Shown here one piece after another: positions 53,631 through 61,729 of a stretch of 64,000 bases of DNA. The stretch spans positions 409,355 through 473,354 of the forward strand of contig NZ_SMAI01000002.1 in assembly GCF_004346185.1 (NCBI RefSeq). The letters are read 5' to 3'. A program made the translations under genes and the position numbers. The stretch is from Aquabacter spiritensis. GTDB taxonomy: Bacteria; Pseudomonadota; Alphaproteobacteria; Rhizobiales; Xanthobacteraceae. Positions within the stretch are counted from its first letter, which is position 1; every line of letters starts with the position of its first letter. The notes beneath the pieces were generated by a model. The model was not told the origin of the DNA, ran no database searches, and saw only the letters and a list, made by a program, of their open reading frames with translations.

Positions 53631-55694
53631 ATGGCGACCAATGTTCAGAAGATCACGCTCTCGCCCTCGCGTGACATCCCCTTCAACAAGCTCCTGCTCA
53701 GCCAGTCGAACGTCCGGCGCATCAAAGCCGGCGTCTCGATCGAGGAACTGGCCGAGGACATCGCCCGCCGTGGCCTGCTGCAGGGCCTCAGCGTCCGGCC
53801 TGTCGTCGACGACGCCGGTATCGAGACCGGCATGTTCGAGATCCCGGCCGGCGGGCGGCGCTACCGGGCGCTGGAATTGCTGGTGAAGCAGAAGCGCCTC
53901 GCCAGGACCGCACCGGTGCCCTGCGTCATCCGAGAGGGCGGCATCGCCGAGGAGGATTCGCTCGCCGAGAATGTCCAGCGCGCGCCGCTGCATCCGCTCG
54001 ACCAGTTCCGCGCATTTCTGGCGCTGCGCGAGAAGGGGCAGTCCGAGGAAGAGATCGCCGCCGCCTTCTTCGTCTCCGTCGGCGTGGTCAAGCAGCGCCT
54101 CAAGCTCGCCTCGGTCTCGCCGGTGCTGCTGGAGGTCTATGCCGAGAACGGCATGACGCTCGACCAGCTCATGGCCTTCACCGTTTCCGGCGACCATGCG
54201 CGCCAGGAACGGGTCTTCGAGCGGATGAAGACCTCCTATGACAAGCAGCCCTATGCCATCCGCCGCATGCTGACCGAGGGTGCTGTCCGCGCCTGTGACA
54301 AGCGCGCCCAGTTCATAGGCCTCGAGGCCTATGTCGAGACCGGCGGCACCGTCCTGCGCGACCTGTTCCAGGGCGATGATGGCGGCTGGCTGCAGGATGT
54401 CGCGCTGGTCGACCGGCTGGTGGCCCGGAAGCTGAAGGCAGAGGCCGACGTTGTCGCCGCCGAGGGCTGGAAATGGGTCGAGATGGCGCCCGACTTCGCC
54501 TATGGCCACACCTACGGCTTGCGCCAGCTTCGTGGTGAGACCATCCCGCTCACCGCCGAAGAGGAAGCCAGCCGCGGCGCCCTGCAGGCGGAATATGATC
54601 GCCTGTCCGCGGAATACGCCGAGGCGGATGATCTGCCGGAGGAGGTCGATGTGCGGCTCGGCGAGATCGAGACGGCGATCGAAGCCTTCGAGGCGCGTCC
54701 GATCACCTTCGATCCGCTGGATGTGGCGCGCGCCGGCGCCTTCGTCAGCATTGGCCATGACGGCGCATTGCGCATTGAGCGCGGCTATGTGCGGCCCGAG
54801 GACGAACTACCGGTCGAGCTTGAAGTCGTCACGGAAGACGCCGGCCCGCACGTTGGCGCGGTTGCGGCCATGCGTACCGGCGAGGCCGTCATGGCAGATG
54901 CGCCGATGCCCGAGCCCGAGGAGGATGAAGGGCTGTCTGCGCTCTCGGACCGGCTGATGACCGAGCTGACCTCGCACCGCACGCTCGGCCTGCGCCAGGC
55001 GCTGGGCGAACGGCCGGACGTCGCCTTCCTCGCCGCCCTGCATGCCCTGACGCTGAAGAGTTTCTACCGCTACGGCTCGGATAGCTGCCTCGAACTCGAC
55101 CTGAAGAGCGTGGCGTTCAGCGCACAGGCGCCGGGGCTGAACGACAGCGCCTCGGCTGCGGCGATCCACGCCCGGCATGAGGGCTGGGCCAAGCTTCTGC
55201 CCAAGGACTCGACCGATCTCTGGGAAGCTCTGCACGACTGGGACAGCGACAGCCGCTCCGGCCTGTTCGCCCATGTGGTGAGCCTGTCGGTGAATGCTGT
55301 TCATGAAGCCTGGAACCGGCGCCCCCGCGCGCTCAACCATGCCGATCAACTCGCCCGCGCCGTTGGCCTCGATATGGCGGCAGCCGGGTGGAAGCCGACC
55401 GTGGACAATTTTCTTGGCCGGGTCACCAAGGCCCGCATTCTGCAGGCGGTGAGCGAGGCGAAGGGCGCGCGCGCTGCGGAGTGCATCGCGCACCTGAAGA
55501 AGGGCGACATGGCCCGCGAGGCCGAAGCGCTGCTGGCCGATACCGGCTGGCTGCCCGAACCGCTGCGCGGCTCTGAACCCGCAGTTGGCGATGAAACGGC
55601 GGCGCAGGACGGCACAACGGCCATGGGCGAAGACGAAAGCCTTGAGGATACTGAGGACACCACGGACATCCCCCCTGCCGTGGCGGCGGAGTAA
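53631..55694 (+). CDS. large ParB/Srx-domain protein of plasmid type
   Basis: The 687-residue protein has an N-terminal ParB/Srx domain (about 10-110) with GGRRYRALELL and DSLAENVQRAPLHPLDQFRAF, the CTP/DNA-contact motifs of the family. A KorB-like helix-turn-helix follows (EEEIAAAFFVSVGVVKQRLKLASVSP). The long C-terminal half (about 250-687) is specific to large plasmid ParB-like proteins and is acidic at the end (EDESLEDTEDTTD). Proteins this long are typical of plasmids and ICEs. A role in partition or transcriptional control is inferred; no parA is visible in this window. Confidence 0.85.
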   Translation: MATNVQKITLSPSRDIPFNKLLLSQSNVRRIKAGVSIEELAEDIARRGLLQGLSVRPVVDDAGIETGMFEIPAGGRRYRALELLVKQKRLARTAPVPCVIREGGIAEEDSLAENVQRAPLHPLDQFRAFLALREKGQSEEEIAAAFFVSVGVVKQRLKLASVSPVLLEVYAENGMTLDQLMAFTVSGDHARQERVFERMKTSYDKQPYAIRRMLTEGAVRACDKRAQFIGLEAYVETGGTVLRDLFQGDDGGWLQDVALVDRLVARKLKAEADVVAAEGWKWVEMAPDFAYGHTYGLRQLRGETIPLTAEEEASRGALQAEYDRLSAEYAEADDLPEEVDVRLGEIETAIEAFEARPITFDPLDVARAGAFVSIGHDGALRIERGYVRPEDELPVELEVVTEDAGPHVGAVAAMRTGEAVMADAPMPEPEEDEGLSALSDRLMTELTSHRTLGLRQALGERPDVAFLAALHALTLKSFYRYGSDSCLELDLKSVAFSAQAPGLNDSASAAAIHARHEGWAKLLPKDSTDLWEALHDWDSDSRSGLFAHVVSLSVNAVHEAWNRRPRALNHADQLARAVGLDMAAAGWKPTVDNFLGRVTKARILQAVSEAKGARAAECIAHLKKGDMAREAEALLADTGWLPEPLRGSEPAVGDETAAQDGTTAMGEDESLEDTEDTTDIPPAVAAE

Positions 55695-55717
55695 CCCTCA
55701 ACACGATCCTGAACCTC

Positions 55718-55751
55718 GGCCCGCCGGCTCTGTCGGCGGGCCTTTGTTTTT
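55718..55751 (+). terminator. rho-independent terminator after the ParB-like gene
   Basis: GGCCCGCCG pairs with CGGCGGGCC (9 bp, 7-nt loop) and is followed by TTTGTTTTT, 23 nt after the stop and 12 nt before the Toprim gene. Confidence 0.8.
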
Positions 55752-55763
55752 GAAAAGCTCGCC

Positions 55764-56798
55764 ATGTCCGGGATTGCTCACGATCTGTCGCACAGGCTCG
55801 CTGATCGGGCCGAAGCCGTCTGCCGTCACTATCTCTCCAATGGGCGCCGGGAGGGCCGTTACTGGCTCGTCGGCGATATCAGAAACACGCCCGGCCGCTC
55901 GCTCTTTGTCCGGCTCCAGGCATCCGCGAAGGGGCCGGCGGGTAAATGGACCGATGCCGCCACCGGCGAACATGGCGATCTTCTCGACATAATCCGCGGA
56001 TCATCGGGCCTCACCGACTTCGCTGACGTTGCCGACGAAGCGCGCAGCTTTCTCAGCCTGCCGCATTTCGAACCGGAGCCGACATCACCTCGTCGCGGTA
56101 TCACGCCGGCCCCGTCTGGATCGGGCGAAGCAGCAAGGCGTCTGTTCGCCATGTCGCGGCCGATCGACGGGACCCTCGCAGAAACGTATCTGCGTCGACG
56201 CGGCATTACGCTTCTGCACGGAACCGGCAATCTGCGCTTCCATCCACGCTGCTACTATAAGCCCGACCACGGCCCGACCGAGACCTGGCCCGCCATGATC
56301 GCCGCCGTCACCGATCTCGCCGGCAGGATCACCGGCATACACCGCACCTGGCTCGCCCCGGACGGCTCCGACAAGGCTCCGGTCGACACGCCGCGCAAGG
56401 CGATGGGGGATCTGCTTGGGTCTACCGTTCGCATCGGCGTGCCCGACAGCGTGATGGCGGCGGGCGAAGGCATCGAGACGATTCTGTCGATCCGGCAGGT
56501 CCTGCCCAACATGGCTATGGCACCGGCGCTCTCCGCCGCACATCTGGCCGCCATCCTGTTCCCGCCTGCCCTGAGGCGGCTCTACATCGTCAGCGACAAG
56601 GATCCGGCAGGCGACGCCGCGCGGGACACGCTGATCGAACGGGCGAACGCCGAGGGTATCGAGGCTATTCCATTGTCGCCAGCTCTCGGGGACTTCAACG
56701 AGGATCTCCAGCGGCTCGGTATGGATGCCCTCCGGATGGGTGTTCGGGTGCAACTCGCCCCGGAAGACGTCTTGCGGTTCATGAGCCTGATCTCATAG
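55764..56798 (+). CDS. Toprim-domain protein (DUF7146-type plasmid primase)
   Basis: The 344-residue protein resembles the primase/helicase-like Toprim proteins of plasmids and ICEs. The N-terminal half has the DUF7146 pattern (GDIRNTPGRSLFVRLQ, GKWTDAATGEHGDLLDII, YLRRRGI). The Toprim domain has GEGIETILS with the catalytic Glu (about 235) and the DxD in IVSDKDPAGD (about 278). It is likely used in DNA replication or transfer. A terminator lies immediately upstream, so it has weak or separate expression. Confidence 0.82.
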   Translation: MSGIAHDLSHRLADRAEAVCRHYLSNGRREGRYWLVGDIRNTPGRSLFVRLQASAKGPAGKWTDAATGEHGDLLDIIRGSSGLTDFADVADEARSFLSLPHFEPEPTSPRRGITPAPSGSGEAARRLFAMSRPIDGTLAETYLRRRGITLLHGTGNLRFHPRCYYKPDHGPTETWPAMIAAVTDLAGRITGIHRTWLAPDGSDKAPVDTPRKAMGDLLGSTVRIGVPDSVMAAGEGIETILSIRQVLPNMAMAPALSAAHLAAILFPPALRRLYIVSDKDPAGDAARDTLIERANAEGIEAIPLSPALGDFNEDLQRLGMDALRMGVRVQLAPEDVLRFMSLIS

Positions 56799-56974
56799 CC
56801 GGAAAGGGCTGAACCGTGAGACGTTGCTGCCATACCCGCAAGGATGCGTCAGCCCGCGGAAAAGGACCGCGCCTTGCGCCTTCGAGAGGGCGATCGGCCG
56901 TCAGCCGGTGCGGATCGGCAATGGCTGCCGCCAACGATTTTCCGGCGCGGCCTTCGGGCCGCTTTCCATCGCGA

Positions 56975-57114
56975 GGCAAAATCGCCGGCTTACCGCCATC
57001 CTCCGCTGCCGCTGCGGCCCTATCGCTTCGCTCCGGGTGCAGGTCCGTCCCGCCCGACGGCTTCGTCGCCATGAAGGCCGCAACGGCAAGCGGTCCAAAC
57101 CGACGGAGCATCCC
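56975..57114 (+). promoter_or_regulatory. leader of the DUF2493 gene sharing elements with the DUF736 leader
   Basis: The leader contains the box GCCATCCTCCGCTGC (56995-57009) and a hairpin GGCTTC/GAAGGCC (57059-57079) with loop GTCGCCAT. It ends in GACGGAG before the ATG. The same elements in the same order precede the DUF736 gene. An additional hairpin (GCGGCC-TTCG-GGCCGC, 56947-56962) lies just upstream. The rest of the 316-bp gap shows no gene. Confidence 0.5.
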
Positions 57115-58041
57115 ATGAGCGCGCATGACGACCACGAGCCGCACCACGTGTCATCTCCGACCGACCACCTGATCCAGGAATTGCAGCTCCACGGTTACCG
57201 TCCTTCCGAGGACGAACGCGACCAGCGCCCGCCACCTCAGGACCGCCTCATCGAAGGCGCCATCGCCGACATCTTCGACGCCTTGGTCGCAACGATTACC
57301 GACACCAGCCTCGATGCCGAGCTTCCCGATCTCCTCTGGTCGACCGTCAACATGTTCCACCGCGCCGTGGACCGGATCGAACAGAAGCTCGACGACAACG
57401 AGCAGACCCAGAAGCAGCTTCAGCGTGAACAGGACGGCTCGGAGGTGAAGTCCCTCGAGCTCGAGCGCCTGATCGACATCGGCATGAACCTGATCGGCCG
57501 GCGCGACGGCATGGAAACCTTCCGCGAGGCCGCCGCCGACCGCTACCGTATCGCCACCGGCTCTCCCTGGACACCACGCGCCGGATCACGGGTCAACCAT
57601 CGGCACCTCACCGCATCGCTGATCGATAGCCGGGATTTCCTCGCCGCCCGGCGGCGCGCGGATAACGAGGTGCTCGTGCCCGCCGGGCCAAAGATCGCCT
57701 TCTCGGGCGGGGACACCGCTGATCACAGGCAGATCTGGGCCAAGCTCGATCAGATCCACGCCAAGCACCCGGACATGGTGCTGCTGCATGGTGGCTCGCC
57801 CAAAGGCGCCGAAAAGATCGCATCTCTCTGGGCTGACAGCCGCAAGGTGCCGCAGGTGGCCTTCAAGCCTGACTGGACGAAGCACGCCAAGGCTGCCCCC
57901 TTCAAGCGCAATGACCAGATGCTGAACGTGGTGCCAATCGGCGTCGTGATCTTCCCCGGCACCGGCATTCAGGACAATCTGGCCGACAAGGCCCGCAAGA
58001 TGGGCATCCCGGTCTATCGGTTCGGCTCTGGCGGCGCATAA
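57115..58041 (+). CDS. DUF2493 domain protein
   Basis: The 308-residue protein has a helical N-terminal half (about 1-160) and a C-terminal DUF2493 (Rossmann-like, SLOG-related) domain: VPAGPKIAFSGGDTADHRQIWAKLDQIHAKHPDMVLLHGGSPKGAEKIASLWADSRKVPQV. The GG(D/S) and HGG loops suggest nucleotide binding. The family is abundant on plasmids and ICEs; its function is unknown. The ATG at 57115 follows GGAG and begins where the leader similarity ends. Confidence 0.83.
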   Translation: MSAHDDHEPHHVSSPTDHLIQELQLHGYRPSEDERDQRPPPQDRLIEGAIADIFDALVATITDTSLDAELPDLLWSTVNMFHRAVDRIEQKLDDNEQTQKQLQREQDGSEVKSLELERLIDIGMNLIGRRDGMETFREAAADRYRIATGSPWTPRAGSRVNHRHLTASLIDSRDFLAARRRADNEVLVPAGPKIAFSGGDTADHRQIWAKLDQIHAKHPDMVLLHGGSPKGAEKIASLWADSRKVPQVAFKPDWTKHAKAAPFKRNDQMLNVVPIGVVIFPGTGIQDNLADKARKMGIPVYRFGSGGA

Positions 58042-58062
58042 GCGCCGCCGCAAGCCTGCACA

Positions 58063-58097
58063 TTGAATGTGATGGCAATTTCTATATTTTGCTATCA
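58063..58097 (+). promoter_or_regulatory. promoter/operator of the fitAB toxin-antitoxin operon
   Basis: TTGAAT (58063-58068) and TATTTT (58085-58090) form a probable promoter with 16-nt spacing. An inverted repeat TGATGGCAA (58070-58078) / TTGCTATCA (58089-58097), 8 of 9 matching, spans it. FitA-type antitoxins autoregulate through such dyads. Confidence 0.5.
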
Positions 58098-58126
58098 ACG
58101 CTATCAGCCTTACTGGAGGCGCCATC

Positions 58127-58381
58127 ATGCCCGCCGTGACGATCCGCAACCTCTCCGAGGCAACGCACCGTGCCCTCAAGGTGCGCGCGGCCCAGCATGG
58201 CCGAAGCACCGAAGCCGAGATGCGCGAGATCCTAGAGACCGCCGTTCGCCCTGACACGCGCCTCCGGCTCGGAACGGCGCTCGCGGAACGCAGCCGCCGC
58301 CTCGGCCTGACCAATGAGGACGTCGATGCCCTCAGCCCGGCGCGTGACAGGACGCCTGCCGAGCCCATGAGCTTCGAATGA
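58127..58381 (+). CDS. fitA: FitA-like ribbon-helix-helix antitoxin
   Basis: The 84-residue protein begins MPAVTIRNLSEATHRALKVRAAQHGRSTEAEMREIL, the RHH DNA-binding domain of FitA-type antitoxins. The C-terminal tail, which would fold on the toxin, is polar (TPAEPMSFE). It overlaps the toxin gene by 4 nt, the usual coupling for VapBC/FitAB pairs. A GGAGG site precedes the start. Confidence 0.88.
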   Translation: MPAVTIRNLSEATHRALKVRAAQHGRSTEAEMREILETAVRPDTRLRLGTALAERSRRLGLTNEDVDALSPARDRTPAEPMSFE

Positions 58382-58800
58382 TCCTTCTCGACACCAACGT
58401 CATCTCGGAGGCGATGAAGCCCACGCCCGACGACACCGTGCGGTCGTGGCTCGACGAGCAGGCGGCCGAGACGCTCTATCTCTCCAGCGTCACGATTGCC
58501 GAACTGTTGTACGGCATCGGTGCGCTGCCCGCGGGCAAGCGCAAAGACCGGCTAACCGAAGCCCTGGACGGGGTGATGGAACTATTCGCCGATCGTATCC
58601 TGCCGTTCGATATCGCTGCCGCACGACACTATGCCGACCTCGCCGTGAAAGCGCGCACGGCTGGCAAGGGCTTTCCGACGCCCGACGGCTATATAGCCGC
58701 AATCGCAGCCTCTCGGGGCTTCGCTGTGGCCACGCGCGATACCAGCGCCTTCCATGCCGCCGGTGTGGCGGTCATCAATCCTTGGAACGTGGACCGCTGA
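58378..58800 (+). CDS. fitB: FitB/VapC-type PIN-domain toxin
   Basis: The 140-residue ribonuclease toxin has the four acidic PIN residues D5 (LLDTNVISE), E42 (TIAELLYGI), D103 (TPDGYIAAIA) and D121 (VATRDTSAF). All are present, so an active Mg2+-dependent RNase is expected. It ends INPW, the common FitB terminus. With fitA it forms a plasmid stabilisation module. Confidence 0.9.
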   Translation: MILLDTNVISEAMKPTPDDTVRSWLDEQAAETLYLSSVTIAELLYGIGALPAGKRKDRLTEALDGVMELFADRILPFDIAAARHYADLAVKARTAGKGFPTPDGYIAAIAASRGFAVATRDTSAFHAAGVAVINPWNVDR

Positions 58801-59082
58801 CGACCTGCCACAGTCAGCACGTGTTGAACCTGGCAACGCTGCGGAAGCGACCTGCGCAGTAACCCGCCATCACGGTCTCCTGACCGGACGACCATCCACG
58901 CTTCACGACGCTGATCCTTGGGTCCAGCCGATGGCCTGACGCCATCAACCCATGAAGGGTCGGACGACGCTGTGCGTGCCGCCGCTCCGGCTACGCCTGA
59001 CGCGGTGATCGCGGCCAGCGGCCGGCCCTTTCGGGCGCCTGTCAGCGGGGGATGGACCTCCGCTCGCGCAGGAGCCAGGTCG
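58801..59082. other. gap between fitB and a small conserved protein
   Basis: No gene was recognised. A perfect 6-bp hairpin (GATGGC, CTGAC loop, GCCATC) lies at 58930-58946 and further GC-rich inverted repeats precede the next start. Confidence 0.4.
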
Positions 59083-59250
59083 ATGTCCGCCCAGATCGCT
59101 CACGCCTTCGCCTTCAGCCTCGCCACCACCCTGATGGCCACCGTCGTCATCTTCCGCGCCGGCGACGGCACGCTCTCCGTCACCCCGGCTGCCGAATATG
59201 ACGGCGAAGAAGCCGCGATCGTCCGCGAAATCGACCCCTTCGCCTCCTGA
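59083..59250 (+). CDS. small hypothetical protein with one hydrophobic segment
   Basis: The 55-residue protein MSAQIAHAFAFSLATTLMA... has a hydrophobic helix (about 6-24) followed by an acidic tail (EYDGEEAAIVREIDPFAS). It is reminiscent of small proteins in related alphaproteobacterial plasmids, though this is from memory and not checked. The ATG is preceded at some distance by GGAG. Function unknown. Confidence 0.5.
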   Translation: MSAQIAHAFAFSLATTLMATVVIFRAGDGTLSVTPAAEYDGEEAAIVREIDPFAS

Positions 59251-59367
59251 GAGGCAAACAGGCGGCCATGAACGGCGGAGACGGCGTGCGCTCTTGCTCT
59301 GACGCCAATCCCGCCGGTGCATCGTGGTGGTGGAGGCGCTTCGATCTGATTTTATGGAGCCGCCCCC

Positions 59368-59808
59368 ATGATCTTCATCGGCATTCTCCTCAGCATGGCG
59401 ACGATCGCATTCCTCTGCTGGCTGCTCTTCACGCTGGGGGTATTCGCGTTGCCGCTGTTTGCGGGCATCACGGCGGGCACATGGGCCTATGGCACCGGCG
59501 CCGGATGGCTCGGCGTTCTTGTTGTCGGCCTTGCCGCCGCTGGCCTGACTTACGGCCTCGGCCAGTTCCTGTTCGCGATCGTCCGCCCGATCTGGGCGCG
59601 CCTGCTCATCGCCGCCGCATTCGTCGTCCCGGCCGCGGTGGCGGGCTTCCACGCCACCCATGGCATCGTGAAGCACACCATGCCCTCGCAGACGTGGCAG
59701 ATGGTGTTTTCGATCCTCGGAGCCAGCGTGGTTGGCATTGTCGCCTTCGTGCGGATCACCGGAAGGAAGGCGTTCCGCCCTTCTGACGGGCAAAGCTCCC
59801 CTCCCTGA
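59368..59808 (+). CDS. small polytopic membrane protein of unknown function
   Basis: The 146-residue protein has about four membrane spans (residues 2-30, 38-62, 78-95 and 110-130) and short loops, with a polar C-terminus. It starts at the ATG at 59368 with GGAG 10 nt upstream. No domain name is recognised. It belongs to the plasmid-like backbone. Confidence 0.65.
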   Translation: MIFIGILLSMATIAFLCWLLFTLGVFALPLFAGITAGTWAYGTGAGWLGVLVVGLAAAGLTYGLGQFLFAIVRPIWARLLIAAAFVVPAAVAGFHATHGIVKHTMPSQTWQMVFSILGASVVGIVAFVRITGRKAFRPSDGQSSPP

Positions 59809-60263
59809 CGCCGCGATAGCCGTTCGGCGCACCAGACAGCGAACGGCATATCGTCCGCGTCAACCGGCTGGCCGGGAGGGAGCTGAGATCCGGCGCGCCG
59901 GCTTCGCCCTCTAATGCGGCAAGATTGGTGCGCGTGGAGGACGGCGGCCGCGTCGCAGCCGAAAGACCCCTCGGGGCGGAGCATTCGGGTCGTTGGCGGG
60001 ACGGGGAATGCGCAGCTTGGCCAAGCTCAGGGTATCGTCCGCCGATGCTAGCCGGTAGGGTCTCTATATCCGGCGCGAGGCCAAACCATCTCCCTCATCC
60101 ATCCGCCCGTGCCCGCTCCATACGGCCTCTTCAATGGCCTGATCTGGCCGAAGGACGGCTGCGCCTCGGGCGCCTATGCCACAACGGCTGGTCCCGACTT
60201 TCTTCCCCTGCCGACGCCCACCCCGCGCGCTGCGCGGGACCCCGGATCGCCGTCATTCCTCTC
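59809..60263. other. non-coding stretch upstream of the DUF736 leader
   Basis: About 455 bp without a convincing gene. One long plus-strand open frame (59925-60434) is rich in Arg, Pro and Ser and lacks a ribosome site, so it was not called. Several GC-rich inverted repeats occur, including CCCGCGC/GCGCGGG around a 3-nt loop near 60223-60239. Confidence 0.4.
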
Positions 60264-60437
60264 GCAGCAACAAAGTCGCGCCTGTGCCGTCCTCCGCTGC
60301 GCTGCGGTCGCAATCCTCACCCCATCGCGCCAGCGCGACGGGGACCCCGAGGCGATGTGGCGTCGCTCGCCTCCGGCCTCTCGATCGCCATCGAGGCCGC
60401 AATGGTGCGGGCTCAGAAGACAGGACGGAGATAGAAC
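60264..60437 (+). promoter_or_regulatory. leader of the DUF736 gene sharing elements with the DUF2493 leader
   Basis: The leader contains GCCGTCCTCCGCTGC (60286-60300), a hairpin CCCC..CGCGC/GCGCG..GGGG (about 60320-60344) and the hairpin GGCCT/AGGCC (60375-60398) whose loop holds CGATCGCCATC. It ends in GACGGAG before the ATG. The order and sequence of box and hairpin match the DUF2493 leader. Confidence 0.5.
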
Positions 60438-60764
60438 ATGGCCACCATCGGCACCTTCAAGAAGACCGGCACCAACGAGTTCACCGGCGACATCGTCACC
60501 CTCGGCGTGCAGGCCCGGGGCGTGCGCATCATCCCCGACACCCGCGCCAGCGGCGAGAACGCCCCCAGCCACCGGGTCCTGGTCGGCCGCGCCGAGATCG
60601 GGGCCGCCTGGTCCAAGCGCTCCACCGAGGGCCGCGACTATCTGGGCCTCAAGCTCGACGATCCGAGCTTCACGGCCGCCATCTACGCCAACCTCTTCGA
60701 TGACGAGGACGGCGAGAATTTCTCCCTCATCTGGTCCCGCCCCAACGGGCGACGCAGCGACTGA
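60438..60764 (+). CDS. DUF736 family protein
   Basis: The 108-residue protein matches DUF736: MATIGTFKKTGTNEFTGDIVTLGVQARGVRI, then RVLVGRAEIGAAWSKRSTEGRDYLGLKLDDPSFTAAIYANLF. The family is almost confined to alphaproteobacterial plasmids and ICEs and often accompanies RepA/ParA and transfer genes. Function unknown. A 12-bp hairpin follows the stop. Confidence 0.9.
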   Translation: MATIGTFKKTGTNEFTGDIVTLGVQARGVRIIPDTRASGENAPSHRVLVGRAEIGAAWSKRSTEGRDYLGLKLDDPSFTAAIYANLFDDEDGENFSLIWSRPNGRRSD

Positions 60765-60774
60765 CGTGCGGGCT

Positions 60775-60803
60775 GCGCCCCCGGCCGGCAAGGCCGGGGG
60801 CGC
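60775..60803. terminator. hairpin after the DUF736 gene, shared with the convergent regulator
   Basis: Twelve perfectly paired bases (GCGCCCCCGGCC with GGCCGGGGGCGC) close a 5-nt loop 10 nt after the DUF736 stop and 45 nt before the end of the XRE gene. Confidence 0.6.
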
Positions 60804-60847
60804 TCTCCATCGGCAAGAGGCCAGTATCGCAATGGGATAACCGAGCT

Positions 60848-61096
60848 CTACTTGTCGTCCTTAGGATCGATCTCGGCCGGCTCTGTCGGCGGACGCAGAA
60901 GCAGGTCGGAGGCCTCGACGCCGAGAACCGAGGCGAGCCGCTGCACCACATCGATGCTGGCGTTGTAAACGCACCGCTCAAGCGAACTGATATAGGTGCG
61001 ATCAATGTCCGCGAGGTGCGCAAGCTCCTCCTGCGACAGCCCCTTGGCCAGCCGCAAGGCCTTCAGATTGCGCGCGAACACCTCTCGGATCTCCAT
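60848..61096 (-). CDS. XRE-family helix-turn-helix regulator
   Basis: The 82-residue protein is a single Cro/C1-type domain: FARNLKALRLAKGLSQEELAHLADIDRTYISSLERCVYNASIDVVQRLASVLGVEASDLL. This is the short regulator often found beside plasmid replication genes. It is the only gene on this strand in the accessory region. A direct repeat GAGTATT (61120-61126 and 61135-61141, 15-bp period) upstream of its start is a candidate operator. Confidence 0.88.
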   Translation of the reverse strand: MEIREVFARNLKALRLAKGLSQEELAHLADIDRTYISSLERCVYNASIDVVQRLASVLGVEASDLLLRPPTEPAEIDPKDDK

Positions 61097-61119
61097 GGCC
61101 GAGAGAGCAGTCGCTTGAT

Positions 61120-61141
61120 GAGTATTTCACCACGGAGTATT
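61120..61141 (-). promoter_or_regulatory. candidate operator direct repeat of the XRE gene
   Basis: GAGTATT occurs twice with a 15-bp period about 25-45 bp upstream of the XRE start, in an otherwise GC-rich region. Binding of the regulator is an inference. Confidence 0.35.
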
Positions 61142-61243
61142 CTCTACATCCTCGCGATCTCGGCTCGTGCGGTGGTCGCTTGATCCCGCGCGCCGTTGGT
61201 GCCAAGAGGCCATGGATCAGGTGTGCGCACCGGCGACGCCGCG

Positions 61244-61272
61244 TTCGGCTTTATGATCACCCATGATAGAAT
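61244..61272 (+). promoter_or_regulatory. candidate promoter of the small DUF2285 gene
   Basis: TTCGGC (61244-61249) and TAGAAT (61267-61272) are 17 nt apart. The element ATGAT occurs three times (61253, 61263, 61271) over the -10 region. Confidence 0.35.
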
Positions 61273-61344
61273 GATCCCAAATTGCAGCCCCACGCCGTCG
61301 CCGACGGCTTGGCTTGCGACAGAAGAAACGGCAGCCTGCGGGGG

Positions 61345-61611
61345 ATGGACGTGGCCAAGGCGTTTGATGACAAGGCGCCGTCCGGTCAGGAACTGACCGC
61401 CTATGACCGCACCCATATCAAGCTCTATATGCGCCTCCTCGACGCGACCACTGAGGGAGCCGACTGGCAGGAAGTGGTGGTCGTTCTGTTCGGGATTGAT
61501 CCGGCGCAGGAGCCTGCCCGCGCCCGCGCGGTGCATGACAGCCATCTGGAGCGCGCCCGCTGGCTCGCCCAGACAGGCTATCGCGATCTGCTCCCACATC
61601 GCATCAACTGA
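61345..61611 (+). CDS. small DUF2285-type DNA-binding protein
   Basis: The 88-residue protein reads APSGQELTAYDRTHIKLYMRLLDATTEGADWQEVVVVLFGIDPAQEPARARAVHDSHLERARWLAQTGYRDLL, the compact DUF2285 helix-turn-helix seen in alphaproteobacterial plasmid regulators. The start at 61345 is chosen because it follows GGGG and begins the conserved region; an upstream in-frame start would add unrelated sequence. Confidence 0.7.
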   Translation: MDVAKAFDDKAPSGQELTAYDRTHIKLYMRLLDATTEGADWQEVVVVLFGIDPAQEPARARAVHDSHLERARWLAQTGYRDLLPHRIN

Positions 61612-61729
61612 AGAGCCCCGGTCCAGGTGATGCGCGCGCCGCATCACCTGTTGCCTGTGAGGTGAGTTCTGCCCGGCGATACAATCTTCAATTGATGACC
61701 CCACGGCATGCACCGTCTGGGAGTCGCTC

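Noticed and set aside
59925..60434. A 169-codon open frame upstream of DUF736
   Set aside because: Arg/Pro/Ser-rich composition, no ribosome site, and it covers the conserved leader elements.
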